In this document: positions 1-12,700 of the stretch, piece after piece | How the letters are laid out: each line of letters opens with the position of its first letter | Position numbering within the stretch: position 1 is the first letter of the stretch | Assembly: GCA_013365325.1 (NCBI GenBank) | Contig: JABVXV010000617.1 | Location: 1-21,059 of the forward strand | Reading direction: 5' to 3' | DNA from: Dipetalonema caudispina | Taxonomy: Eukaryota; Nematoda; Chromadorea; Rhabditida; Onchocercidae | DNA: 21,059 nucleotides | Position numbers and translations under genes: made by a program | Notes under the pieces: generated by a model | Told to the model about the DNA's origin: nothing | Databases searched by the model: none | The model's input: the letters and a program-made list of their open reading frames with translations, nothing else

Positions 1-155
<155 letters not shown>

Positions 156-332
156 TAAAAATAGAAAGTTTTAAATTATTGTCAAATTTAGTCCGAATAT
201 TATTAGTATAAGGAAATAAAAAAAGGAATGGTGGAAGTTTGTTAGCTTAATGCTAATTCTCTTTTAATTGTTAGCTGTTCTTTCAAAACTTCACTTTGGA
301 AATTGTTTCAACGCTATTTGTAAATGATGTTT

Positions 333-418
333 ATGTGTGCATGTGTGTGCATGTGCATGTGCATGTGTGTGTGCATGTGTGTGTGCACGTGTGTGTGTGT
401 GTGTATGTTTGTGTGTTG
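333..418. repeat. (TG)n / TGTGCA alternating purine-pyrimidine repeat
   Basis: About 85 bases of TGTG, GTGCAT and GTGCAC units with strict purine-pyrimidine alternation almost throughout. Such tracts can adopt Z-DNA in principle. The open frame through it (Cys/Met/Val only) is a consequence of the repeat and not a gene. Confidence 0.95.
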
Positions 419-1036
419 TTTTCCATATTTATTTATCACTAAATGTTTTGTTATGATCGTTTATTGTCGTGTAGTATGTTTCACATATGTTTTATTGGAA
501 CGATGAACAAAAATTTCGAGTTTTTGAAACATATATGAAAATTTGGTCCAAAATTGATTAGTGCCACAAACGTCACCTATATCTATCATTCATAATTGGT
601 TAAACAAAGATTGACAATTACGGAATGTATTCGATGTTGACCTAATGTGACAGATAAGAAATAAACAAAAAAGTATTAAAGTTACCATTTTTTTTTGGAA
701 AATTTTTCGTTTTAATTTTTTTTTCTTTTCTTTTACATACCTTTTTTGTTTTTTTTATGCATTATAATATTTACATATATCTTTTTTATCGTTTTCTTTT
801 TCTTTTTTGTAGGAATAATATATGTAAAATTAAATTCGAAAGATTTTCACGAGTGAAATTATGATAATTTAAATTAAAGAAATTATAAATTATATCATAT
901 TTGAATAAAATTAAATTAAGCTAGTCTTTTATTTCTCTCTCTACTAGTTCGATATTATTACATTAATGTCCAGTAGTATTAATATGTGAATAATTTCTTT
1001 TTTTTTTTCTTTAGTTTTTCCGAATAATTAGACCAC
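419..1036. other. AT-rich non-coding stretch
   Basis: Homopolymeric T runs and AT-rich sequence. I see no open frame with protein-like composition and no repeat worth naming. Confidence 0.7.
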
Positions 1037-1039
1037 TTA

Positions 1040-1480
1040 TTGATGGTTGAAATGCAAATATATTAATGTCAATGAGATGAGGAAGTGGGTGAGGATTTTC
1101 AGGTGTTTGCTTGTTGTTTTCTTGTTTACCACGTGTGGTGTTTTCTGTGCTGAGGGGTAGTGCTTGTGGATAGAAGAGGTGGTTGGAAGGTTTTTAAGGT
1201 CGAAGGTTGGTCGGTAAATATGAGATAAGGGATAGTTTGAGGTGCAGTTCTGGAGGTGGGGAAATGTGTGGGAATGAGAGTGATCCGAGCTGTGCAAGTG
1301 ACTTGTTTAATGGTAAATTGCCGTTGGCGATTATGTGGGTCGGTATATCTTTGAGAGAAGGATAAGAGTGGATCGTTATAATCTCTGAGACAGTTTGATG
1401 GTGGTTGGTTAATTTTGAAATTCTCTGGTTTAGGTTTTATGTGGGTTAGAATTGCAGAAGCCTAGGCCATTTTGTGTTTT
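1040..1480. other. Strongly G-skewed, C-poor island
   Basis: The + strand here is rich in G and T and very poor in C, most strongly at 1081-1260 (about four or more G per C by eye), and higher in GC than its surroundings. On the - strand this gives an 86-codon open frame (1037-1297) rich in His, Ser, Thr and Pro that begins at TTG, with no ATG and no recognisable domain. I regard the open frame as a by-product of the skew. Function unknown. Confidence 0.5.
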
Positions 1481-1754
1481 GTTTCCAGCCATTCATCAGT
1501 CTACTGGTGGGAACGTTCTTTTTTAATCTTTTTGCCCAATCATTGAATTGAATTATTTTTCTTGGGTTTCTCAGCACACGGCAATACCTTTTCTTGCCCT
1601 TGAATGTGAAATATAGATTGTGAACTGCGTTTGGGCATATTGGTAATGAAATCGATAATGTTAGATAATGATTAAATAATAATTATCGTGCAATTTTGCA
1701 ACCAGTTGCTAGATATAGCATGAGATTACTGCTTTATGATCTATCACTATTACT

Positions 1755-1771
1755 ACTGGTTACTAACCAGT
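1755..1771. repeat. Short perfect inverted repeat (7-bp arms, 3-base loop)
   Basis: ACTGGTT and AACCAGT flank a 3-base ACT loop. A related AACCAGTTG copy lies at about 1700-1708. It may be chance in AT-rich DNA. Confidence 0.5.
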
Positions 1772-1843
1772 TGATAATTATAAAATAAGTATACCATTTC
1801 ATAATTTGATGATCAATTATTAAGGCTATTAGTAATCAATCAG

Positions 1844-1948
1844 ATGCTTTTACCCGACCTTGCACAGCTGCTTAAAAGAGTGAGTGGTGTAGCGTGTTTA
1901 TTGATCTTCGTCCTTTTTCCCGGTCGTTTTTCTTTAATTATTCTGTAA
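1844..1948 (+). CDS. Candidate signal-peptide-encoding first exon (unproven)
   Basis: An ATG directly follows a CAATCAG acceptor-like site, as at many nematode spliced-leader trans-splice sites. It opens a 34-codon frame that stops at 1946. The peptide begins MLLPDLAQLLKR and continues with the hydrophobic run VSGVACLLIFVLF, which resembles a signal peptide. The codons are less AT-rich than the surroundings. An AGA|GTGAGT donor-like site lies after codon 12 (phase 0), and weaker GT sites occur later. Exon 6430 of the peroxidase needs a phase-1 donor upstream, and no strong phase-1 donor is present here. A direct join over 4.5 kb is therefore not supported without another exon. It could be the peroxidase leader exon, another gene, or chance. 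Confidence 0.2.
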   Translation: MLLPDLAQLLKRVSGVACLLIFVLFPGRFSLIIL

Positions 1949-4900
1949 AATGATGCGACGAATTTTGACACTTCTGTAAGTATGCAACACATTGAGACCG
2001 TACGCATTTGAAATCGGAGCAAATTAACATGAAAATGACAATTGAACGTTATTCTCCTCTTATGCACACATTTTTTTATGGCGAAGATCTGAACAGAAAA
2101 GTAAGTAATTGGAGAAGGGAAAAGAAAAGGACTGCAACAGTTTACACTTCAATTAAATCAAATTTACTCGATTTTTACTGAAGTATGTGAAATCGTCTGT
2201 TAAATGAGATAAGGCAGGGAAATTTTGAATGCTGTGAATTGAAACGCAAAAAAAAGGAGTGTTAGGATTTCTTCTCAGTTATAAATAAGAAAATGCAAAG
2301 TATTGATCAATTTTCCGATATTTTAAATGACATATGAATATATTTATGCAAAATGTTTTTATCAATTCTTACAAAAGGAAAATGAACAGAATGATGCTGT
2401 TTTATTAGTATCATAAGATTCGGTTTCATGTTTAAGTCAAAGTTTAGTAGAACGAAGTGTGATTGACGGATAGGTTCGATCTCCCCTATCATAGATTAAA
2501 GTAATATTACAAGGACTTACTTATACTTTGTAATTTCGCTAGATATTTAATTATTTTCAGTTTCATCTGCTATGAACAGACATCAATTTGATTTTTCGTG
2601 ACACTCATTAATTTATAGTCATTGCATAATGATGACAATTGTTGTTAATTTTATTCTCCTATTTCATTTGCATTTCGAAGTATTATTTTGTTCTTAATTG
2701 AGGAAATGTTTCTTAAATATTTGTCCGCTGATCATTTTTCGAGACGATTTTTTTTTTCGAGTTTTTGGAATTTCGGAAGACCAATGAAATGACGGGTAGA
2801 GGTTGAATAGAAGGAAGTTAAATGACGGTAATTAATGATATGGTTAGAGGAGAAATCAGTGATCAACAACGACGTTTGAATGATTAATTATTGTAGAAAT
2901 CAACTAAGATGACAGAATATATTGTAGAAGATCAAGAAATTTGCTTGGTATCAAACTGTTAAATTCCTATTGCCATTTTTACGAATAACAGTATCATTTC
3001 AAAGATCCAGGATAAACTAAATGATGAAAAGGGAATTGGTGTTGTAGAGTATCATTGCACTTCAATTTATCTTATGATAATTGATTATTAACTAACAACT
3101 AATGAAATCTATCTTAATATAACCTATCTAAAAAAAGAACAATAGGCCTGAAATGTTGTTTTTTGGACAGATAAAAATATTTAAGGAGAAAGTTGAAGTT
3201 TGGAAAATTCCTTCGTAAGAATTACATAAGTATATAATTTAACGTATCTAAAAAAAAATCGTTTTCCTGCTTAAAAAAAGATTGCAATTAAGAATTAAGG
3301 CATTGGAGGAATTGAAACATTTGAAATGGAACAGTTATGACTTTAATCCTTTGAGAATTTCAGGTTAAAAATTTGAAAATATCTGTTCATTTCATGCAAT
3401 AATAATGAATCAAACCATTTCAAAGTGTCTTTATTTTCGTTTTGAGTGGATCATTGGACGAAACAATGAAGGAACAATCTTTCCTTTCTTTTTTTGAAAC
3501 TTTTCTGAATTATTTCATAAAAATAGTTGGCTGTTTTTCGCGAAATGTAACAGTTCTAAGAAAGTGGAAATATGAAAAAAAAAAAGGGGGAGAATATTGG
3601 AGTATGAGGTACGTTCAGGTACAAAACAAGGAAAGAAACAGCTAGAATATTTAATAAAGTAGAAGCAAGGAAGAATCTAAAACATATAGAAATTAAAATG
3701 TGTCGTAAATCTCGTATGCTTACCAGTACGAGAAATTTTTAAAGTTTAACGAAAAAACTAATTTGTCGTAATGGTTTATGTAAAAATGAAATATAAAGTG
3801 GTATAGTATTTTTCAATAAGATGTCATTGGAGGGATTTATTAATCAATTGTTAGAATCTTTTTGAATTGAATGCATTCACAGTATCATAAAAGCATTATA
3901 AAAAAAAATTCATCCAATCAATACTGCTATTTTTTAACATTACGTAAAAATAGGTAAAATATAAGGTGCTAAAGTAATAATATTATTATCAAAAATTATT
4001 ATTAAAAGAACGGTGGTAACAGTATATCGTTTGTTATAATTTTTCTTTTTTTCCTCCTTTTTTTTTGTTATATAATACCTGTTAATTTTGATTTAAGAAA
4101 TGTGACGAAAATTGTGGGAGATGAGAACAAAAAATTAATGAAATGAAGAATGTGGATGTAAAAAAGATAGTGTACGTCAAAATTTAATGTAAAATTTTCG
4201 GCATGTAATTTAAGAGTTATAAAAAATCTTCTATATGGGAATTCCAGTATGGAAGAAAGTTTGTGAAAGTTGAGTTTTATGTCTAAATTTGTTATTTTCG
4301 ACCATTATTTCATTAAAATTGATTATAATCTTTTAAATAATACCTGCTCTAGATTTAAAACTGATGAAGCTTAGGAAATCGTCATTTAACAAATAACTCC
4401 TTTAAATAATAAATGATTATACTATCTAACAATTCTTGTCAGTATTCCTTCTGTAGGAAATTAAAATTTCGGGATGTATACCAAATCCGAAGAGCTCTTA
4501 CATTTTCATAATTTGAATTCTCCCAAAATTTAATCAGTCTTTTTCTGTAATCACTGCTATCGAAATACCAACTGGGAATAATTTTTTCCAAATAAAATTC
4601 ATTATCTTAAATTTTAATTTTATTTCATAAACTGGAATGTTTGAAGTGGTATTTATGTATGTCGTTTCGTAGTAAAGTAAAGTTTTATTTTCATCGAAAT
4701 TTTTACTTTTTAATTGGAAATAACGCCATTAACCATTGTTTTTTAACTAAACACGGAGAGAAATGAAAAGGAAACTGTTAGTAGAAATTTTCTGGTCTTT
4801 CTTTTTCTCCTTTTAAAAAAAAAAATTAGTTATGCTTAAAATTTCGGATAATTGCGTTTTGAAAACGAGTTTTTCTTTTTCTTCACAGTTCATAAATCTT

Positions 4901-5044
4901 GCATAAATAGAAATAAAGACGAAATTTTCTCACTTTATCTCTTCCTTGTGTGCTGCAATTTTTTTGTACATTGTTACAAATAAATTGTTAATTTTGCTAA
5001 TTTTTTTTTTTTTTTTTCGCTTTCGCTTTTGATGTTGAAAAGGT

Positions 5045-5075
<31 letters not shown>

Positions 5076-6429
5076 ATGCTGTCGATGCTTTCGTACTTTG
5101 CTTTGACGAAAAAGCGAATTAATGCTGAACGAGGGGCGTTTTTGACGTTTTGATAAAACGAAGAAATTGCTTTCAGTTTTTTCAACAATTGTTGAAACAT
5201 TTGAAAGATCTTTTGAAATTTTAAAATATGATAATCTTTAGTAGCAAAACTAAAAATTTCTTTAAATTTCTCAAACAAATAACTTTGCTAATTTTGAATT
5301 TTTACATAAATTTTGTAATCAATTTTTAAAAAATAATATAAATTAGAACCAACAATAATTTGCCTTTCTTTTCACCAATATTCTGTATGATATTTGAATT
5401 TTAATTATAAATTACGACTTATAAAGTTGTGAATTGCAATCGTTAAAGTTTACTTATCCAATTCCAAAGTAATTAGCAGTAATTATTGGTGAGGATAAAA
5501 TAGAAGTAATTCAAATATTAATGGTAAATTCTCACTAAATTAACCATAATTATTTCGATTATTAGTATTATCAGAGTAACTATAGCAAAGATATGATACA
5601 TGGAATTTTCTGAAATATCACTTACTCACTGAACTTTGTTATCAACTGAAAAAGGAAGAATTGATAGCAATCCTTTAGTATTATTGACATTATAAAATTG
5701 TGTTATTAATTATCGTGAAAATATGTGCCAATTAGGAGTAAAATATTAACCTGTACGGAGTGAAAATTGATGAGTACGTTGCTTAAAAAGAAAAAATAAT
5801 GTAGAAAAATGAATATGTCTAATTATTTTTTTTTCATATCAATAGAAAGGTAATTAATATTCAAATATTTACTATCTAGAGCTCTTCAAATACTTGAAGA
5901 TTAATTTCAAATGAACAATTATAAATGATAAAGAGTGCAATATGATAGTAATGATTTTTTTTTTGGAACAAGATGGGATGCTGTATTATAATGGTTTGAA
6001 ATGAATAATAATAATATATATAACTGATATTAATAAGAAACGGAATAAGAAACATAGAACAAATATCGGAAAATCATTTTAGAAAAATTAACCGATTATA
6101 TGGAATATTAAATTTTTTCTTTACCGTTAAAACTATCAACTAATTATGTGATTTGCAAATATTACCACTGTCATGGAGCTGAGCTTGGAACAATATGAAT
6201 AAAATAGTTGAAATTATTATTTAATAATTGATAAGTGAGTGTTATCATAGCGACTATTATTATCTAAATATGTTCGGTTATCTGTAGTGTGATGTATATC
6301 ACCATAGTATTGATATGATGGAATTATATAACACCATAATAAGTGATAATTAATAATGAAATGATGGAATGTAGTATTATTGCATAGTTTTGTTTAATTG
6401 CTGTACTAATAATCCGAATATTTTTCCAG
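1949..6429. other. Long AT-rich non-coding stretch upstream of the peroxidase
   Basis: About 4.5 kb in which I could not identify coding exons. There are isolated donor-like sites (GTAAGT at 1976 and 2101) and acceptor-like sites (for example TTTTCAG near 2560), but no frame between them has protein-like composition. The stretch holds a (GTT)9 tract and several poly-A/T runs. It is probably 5' flank, or a large 5' intron of the peroxidase gene. Confidence 0.6.
5048..5074. repeat. (GTT)9 microsatellite
   Basis: Nine GTT units, AAC on the other strand. They lie inside a - strand open frame (4997-5278) as a poly-Asn tract followed by Lys-rich sequence. That frame begins at TTG and shows no domain, so I do not call it a gene. 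Confidence 0.95.
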
Positions 6430-6611
6430 ATGCCCATTTATTCAGACCGGTCAAAAATGCTGATTGCAGTGCGATTAATCCAACAGATAAAAATTTGGCC
6501 GAAAATATGATTAAAAATCATCTTATTGTACCGGTTGAGGATATTTCAAGTAGAAAACTATTATCAATCGATGACATCACCAAAGCTGTTAGTACAGGAT
6601 GTGTACCAAAG
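6430..6611 (+). CDS. Peroxidase exon a (pre-domain N-terminal region)
   Basis: Acceptor TTTTTCCAG at 6421-6429, donor AAAG|GTAATT at 6612. It encodes residues 1-61, from [12 protein letters not shown] to TGCVPK, a region preceding the catalytic fold. It starts two bases into a codon, so an upstream coding exon is required unless the frame reads through from 6390. The frame is open there but has no ATG. Confidence 0.85.
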
Positions 6612-9550
6612 GTAATTTCAATTTAGGAATTTCATTCTCGAATTTCAAATTTAAATTTTGACTTCAATAAAATTACAAATGGTTTTATATTTTAGCTTAC
6701 TGAAGCTGATTGTGCCCGCTCTTTATGTTATCATTTGATGTATCGAAGTTTTGATGGTGTTTGCAATAATTTAAAAAAGCCACTTCTTGGCGCTGCCTTT
6801 AGACCATATTTCAGGTAATTTTTATAATACTTTTTAGGTGAAAGAATGTATAAAAATGAAATTAAAGTTACATAAATTTTTTTATATCCAACATTTACGA
6901 ATTATTTTGATCCAAGAAATATATTGCCTAGCGAACTGACTTTTAATAATTAATTTTCAAAATTTGAATCATTTTTTTTTGTATAATTAAAGATTTTTAC
7001 ATTATCGTTCTAAATTTCAATTCATAATTCATTGCCATATTTTTTTTCATAACGAATCTAACTAATAATAATTTGCAGGCATCTACCAGCTGAATACGAT
7101 GATAGGATATCAGAACCTGTTTGTAAGCTTTCTTATTTTATATTGCTAACCAATATTTATTATCAGTTATTTCGGGAATAATTATCAATTTTAATTATAG
7201 TATGATATCAAACACAAATTATCTCAATTCCCCTTCTCTTTTTTTTAGAAATTAAAATGGCAAATTTTGGAAGAAATTTTTTTCATTGATTTTTATTTTA
7301 CTTTATTAATTTCATTTCATTTCATTTCTTCGTTCACTTTATTTTTTCATTCATCTTTTCTTCCCTTTTCCTTATCTTTCAATGTAGCATAGTTTACTTT
7401 CACAAACGATAAATACTCGAGAAATATTGAGGAAAGAGAACTGAAATCGGACGAAATCACGATATTTTAAATCTCGTTTCATTGAATTTTCTGAAATTGA
7501 AAAAGCTGAATTTAAATAAAACGAAATGATTGTGAGCATTAAATTATTCGATAATAAGTTAAGAACAAAAAATTGAAATGAAAATGTATTTTAAGTAGCT
7601 TTTCGAATTGAATAACGATGCTATTAGCAGGAAAAAATAATTATTTTTGTGGCTTCTTCTTTCTATTTTTGTTTATTGCTTGTTTTTTTTCGATCAGTTA
7701 ACAACTATAGGATTAAAAAATAGGAAATGTTTAGTTTATGGGGAGCCAGTTAATTTTATTCAATTGTCCTTCACATGATTCACGACGAAATCAAATTTTA
7801 TTTGTAAAATTTACATCATAATTTAAATCGCAATTTAAATAATTTAGACCCATCATAATTTAAACAGTAACAACAATAAAAAAAAAGAGGAGAGAGAGAG
7901 AAAAAAGAGTACTTCTAATAGATTTAATATGAAAATTTGTAAATATTCTTACTTTTTTTGTTTTTTTTCAAATTTTTTGAAATTTTGTTATAATTTTTAG
8001 CATCAATACGAATTACACGTCCATCAGCACGTGAAGTATCACGGTTTCTTTTATCCAGTTCACAAAGTGTACTACACGAAAAATACAATGCATTAGTGAT
8101 GCAATTCGGACAATTCATGTCGCATGATATTGCTAAAACAACTTTGCAACCATCAGCTAAGTGCATATCCTGTAAACCGGTTCCATCCATTTGCATGCCG
8201 ATACCAATTTCGGAAAAGGATAGCAATCAAGCGTATAATTTTACACATATTTTCTTTCTTGTCTTAGTTTGAATATACAAATGAGATGTATGAATGAATA
8301 GAAATGATAATAAATAATCTTTATAATATTATTGTTTTAGATAATCTTCTCAATAATTCTTTAGGTTTATCCCGAATTGATTAGAATATTTTCAATTACG
8401 AAATTTTCACCAATAATTTCATGGGTAATTAAAGTAGTTATACTATTTAACTCTAAAAAAGAGAGAGAAATATATAAGGAATATTTATATTACCGTTCAT
8501 CAGTACTTTCATTTCTATACCTATCATCTATTTATCGTCTCATTTATCAATTCAATGAATAGAATATAGTTTGTAATTAAATTTTAAAAAAAAGGATTGG
8601 AGCAGAAGAAGATGGAAATCTTTTTAAGCATCAATTTGCTAATATACTAACGCTTATATTTATTCTCTAAAATTTAAAACGAAAAAAAGAAAAGGAAAAT
8701 GAAGAAGAAGAAGAACAGCGAAACTTTTTAAATAAGGAAAGAAAAAAATAGTGTGAAATTACTTCCAGAATGATTATATCACATTAGCAATAACACAAAA
8801 TGATTCGTTATTTTGGAAGAAAAAGGATAGAAAAAATGAATTCAATTCTTTTTTTAAAAAAATGAACATAGTTATAGAAGTAGTGGAATTAATACTTTTA
8901 TCAATTATGAAATGATAATAATCGAAATGATGTATAGTGCATTAATACTTTCATCATTTATTTTATATGAAATTATAAAAGTGGAAGTGGCACAGTTATA
9001 ATTGCTATTTTATTAATTACTTCATATGAAATTGAAAAAAATAAAAGGGATATAATTGCTTAAAGTACTGACCACTTAACTAGTGAAATTTTAAACTGCT
9101 TAAAAATAATGTTATTACTATTGCTATCACAACTTGTCAAATATTTTTTCGTTACTAAATTTTTTAGTTAAGATTTTCAACCATTAATTTTCCAAATGTA
9201 TATTACTAAAAAGCTCAAAAACTATTAAAATATCATATGTTATCGCAATAATAAATAATCATAATAGAAAATTGCACAGTACAATATTTCAGGAATTTAA
9301 GTTATTTTAATAAAAACGGATATCTTAAAAATAGAAAGGTGATTTCTATCATCTATCTCAATCCAGTTGCTATCATCTTTTATCACTGTAACCATTTCCA
9401 TAAGTATATCAACAGCAATTACTTCTAGATTCATCTTATATCATTTTTATTATTATTGTTATTATCACTATTTATTATTTATTGTCATTATTATTATTAT
9501 TGCTATTGTTATTATTATTATTGTTGCTATTATTATTGTTATTATTATCA

Positions 9551-9582
<32 letters not shown>

Positions 9583-9619
9583 GTTATTATTATCATTATT
9601 ATTACTATTATTATTATTG

Positions 9620-9662
<43 letters not shown>

Positions 9663-9665
9663 CAC

Positions 9666-9709
<44 letters not shown>

Positions 9710-12700
9710 TTATTGTTATTATTATTATTATCATTATTATTATTATTGTTGTTGTTGTTGTTGTTGTTATTAATATTAATGCTATTATTATGCTGTTAAA
9801 ATTTTCCAACATGATGCTATATTATATACTTACAGCTTCAAACAACGACGCTGTTTGAAAATTTCACGATCGTCACCGATTTGTGGTACCGGTCGAAATG
9901 GGGTGCCACGTGAACAACTGAACGAAAATACAGCATTTATTGATGCTTCACCGCTGTATGGATCATCTTTCAAAGATATGCACAAATTCCGCCAAGCAAG
10001 GACCGGTTTTCTACGAATGAACAAATTTAACAATCAGATGGTTAGTTTCAGTCACGAAGCAAATGCTCTCTGACCTTTCAACTAATCAAATTTTCGTAAT
10101 TATTAAAAAAGTAAAAGAGGGGAAAAAAGAAAAAAATTACGCACAAAATTATATAATTAATAATCATATGAAATTGTCAATTGCTAAATTAGTGAGCAGC
10201 TAATTAAACAAAATGACTAATATCGATATTTGAAAGATTTTGGAATGGTGCAACTTTTCGTTATTAGAAAATTTATTTTTAATTTTATTGCTTTATTATG
10301 ATATTAATTGAAAGGAAAAATGATGATAACATACATTTTACTTAATTGTTAATCATATAAGACCATAATATTCGTAAAATTATGATAAAATATTCTATTA
10401 ATACTAATATGAAGAATCATGGTAATGGTAAAATCATTTCATAGGTATTACCTTTTGATCAATCCAAATGTAGTTCACCACAAAAATGTACTGCAACATT
10501 TACTGCTGGTGATATTCGAGTTAATTTATTCATTGGCTTAGCAGCTGTCCATATTTTATTCACAAGAGAACACAACAGGTAATTTATTACTTTTCAATCT
10601 TTTTTCTTTGTTATGCTAATTTTTGAACTTTTTTTTCTTTTGTTTTATTCGTCTTTCTGAGTACTTAAATTATTATAGGAATCGTTGATGTTTTATGCAA
10701 CAGTTTTGTTATTTATTTATTTGTTTTACACTATTTGGAGGAATTAAGTGTCTTCTATATTATAAAATTTTTTCATCAAATTTTGTATATTTTAGTTAAA
10801 TTTTCAAAAAAAGGCAAGGTGTCATTGATATCATTTCTTCAACTTATTTATGATGAAAATAAAGTTTTGTACTTCATTTTCTTTGTTTTTTGTTCGTTTC
10901 AGGATAGCAGCAATTTTACAAAAGTTGAATCCAAGTTGGTCCGATGATCGCTTATTCCAGGAGACGAGAAAAATTGTCGGCGCTGAGGTACAAGCAATAA
11001 CTTACAAAGAATTTTTACCCAAAATTTTGGGAAATACTATGGATAAACATATAGGTCCTTATAAGGGATATGATCCAAAAATTGATCCCACCGTTTCCAA
11101 TGTATTTACCACATCAGCTTATCGATTTGGGCATGGAATGCTGCAGGTTTGTTGCAATAATTAAATAATTTTACTAAATTAACTTATTAGTTTTCCTACC
11201 TAAAATTGATTAATACTATCAGTTAAACTTAATTTAATGATTATATATGAAACATATTGCATGTAAATTTTCCTCATATATTACACTATTAAAAATTCAA
11301 ATTACAGAAAAACACTTTAAGTACCAATATTGTTTTTACTCACTACTTTCTACTAACACTTTATTTTTTTTCTTGTATTTTAAATTTTAGGAATTCTATC
11401 AGCGGTTGGACTTCTCCGGGAATAATATTACTCATGGAGGATTCCTGTTTGGCGATGGTGTTTTTAAATCGGGCAAAATTTTATTTGAAGGTGGAATTGA
11501 TCCAATTTTACGAGGCTTCATGATGACTGCCGTAAAACGGCCTCATCGAATGAGTAAATCAATTACTGAGAAAATGTTTGGCAGGTAAAGCATACATATT
11601 ATTCATTTAGAATTATCAGTGATAGTTTGCTTTCATCTCTTTTGTAAAATTTTTGTTCATTGCGCAGCATTTTTTGAATTTCCTTTTCAACAAAAAAGAA
11701 AGTGTGATGAAGAATAATGAAAGTGATTATTAAGTACTGATCTTGGATCTCTCAATATTCAACGTGGGCGTGATCACGGATTACCGTCGTATAACAAATG
11801 GAGACGTTTCTGTGGATTGCCTTTGGCTAACGATTTTGAAGACTTAAAAAATGAAATTTTAGATAAAAATATACGTGCTGGTTTAGCAAAAACCTATAAA
11901 ACAGTAGGTAAGTTTTTTTCTTTTTTTTTTTGTCCAATTCATTGATTAAGAATTAATTAAATAAATTGATGGATTATCTTGTAATATTACGCACCTTTTA
12001 TAGAAGTATTCTTCTCCACTTTTCCATGACTTGTTAATTTGCTTTAATTTTATATCGAAATCCGAAAAATCAATTTAATAATTGCATTTTTATTTTAACT
12101 ATTGCCATTTATTAGTAGAATGTGCAGATAATCAAATTTCGACGCAATTAAATTCCTTGGGCAGAATTTTTCACTTCCTCATTTATTTTTTCAATCCTTA
12201 GTCTCCATAATCTGATTTAATTTGTAGCTATTTATTATATTAAAATTTTTGATGTACTCTTGACTCTCGAGTATTCTTCCCTTTCTACTTTTGCCATTTA
12301 TTGTTGTAATATTGAAACTTTGAAGTCCTTTTTTTTTTCAAATGTTTCAGTTTATCATTTTTTAATCGGTTATACTTTGAACTTATGAAAGTTATTCCTC
12401 TTATTCTGAAAGGAATATGAAATTTGCCGATTTTTCAATCCTTTTGAAATTGCTAGGGATTAGTCCAAAAAAACCAAAATTGATCATACCTATCACAGAT
12501 GACATCGATTTATATATTGGTGCTATGGTTGAAGATCCAGTTGTTGGTGGTTTAGTTGGTACGACATTGGCTTGTCTAATTGGTGATCAGTTTAAGAGGT
12601 TGCGTGATGGTGACAGGTAACATAAGTTATATGCTTTATTGTGCATAGCAGAAACAAATCTGAAATTTAATTGATCCAATTAAAAGTTAGAAGTTTTGAT

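Noticed and set aside
324..506. 60-codon Cys/Met/Val frame
   Set aside because: Translation of the TG repeat.
1037..1297. 86-codon His/Ser/Thr/Pro-rich - strand frame
   Set aside because: TTG start and no domain; explained by the G-skew of the opposite strand.
2463..2495. tRNA B-box-like GGTTCGAT with a GATAGG/CCTATC hairpin
   Set aside because: Loop length is wrong for a T-arm and there is no A box or acceptor stem upstream.
4997..5278. 93-codon - strand frame with Asn and Lys tracts
   Set aside because: TTG start, poly-Asn from (GTT)9 and poly-Lys from a T-run; no domain or splice context. Slightly higher GC is the only point in its favour.
7924..8226. 100-codon frame on the - strand
   Set aside because: Antisense shadow of peroxidase exon d, whose + frame contains the distal haem motif.
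9367..9858. Open frames of 105-163 codons on both strands made of poly-Ile, poly-Tyr, poly-Cys or poly-Leu
   Set aside because: All are translations of the interrupted ATT microsatellite inside a peroxidase intron; every frame of a stop-free trinucleotide repeat is open.
12417..12498. ATG-initiated open upstream part of peroxidase exon j
   Set aside because: Joining exon i to 12499 reproduces the conserved D-DIDLYIG junction in the right phase; the upstream piece is intron.
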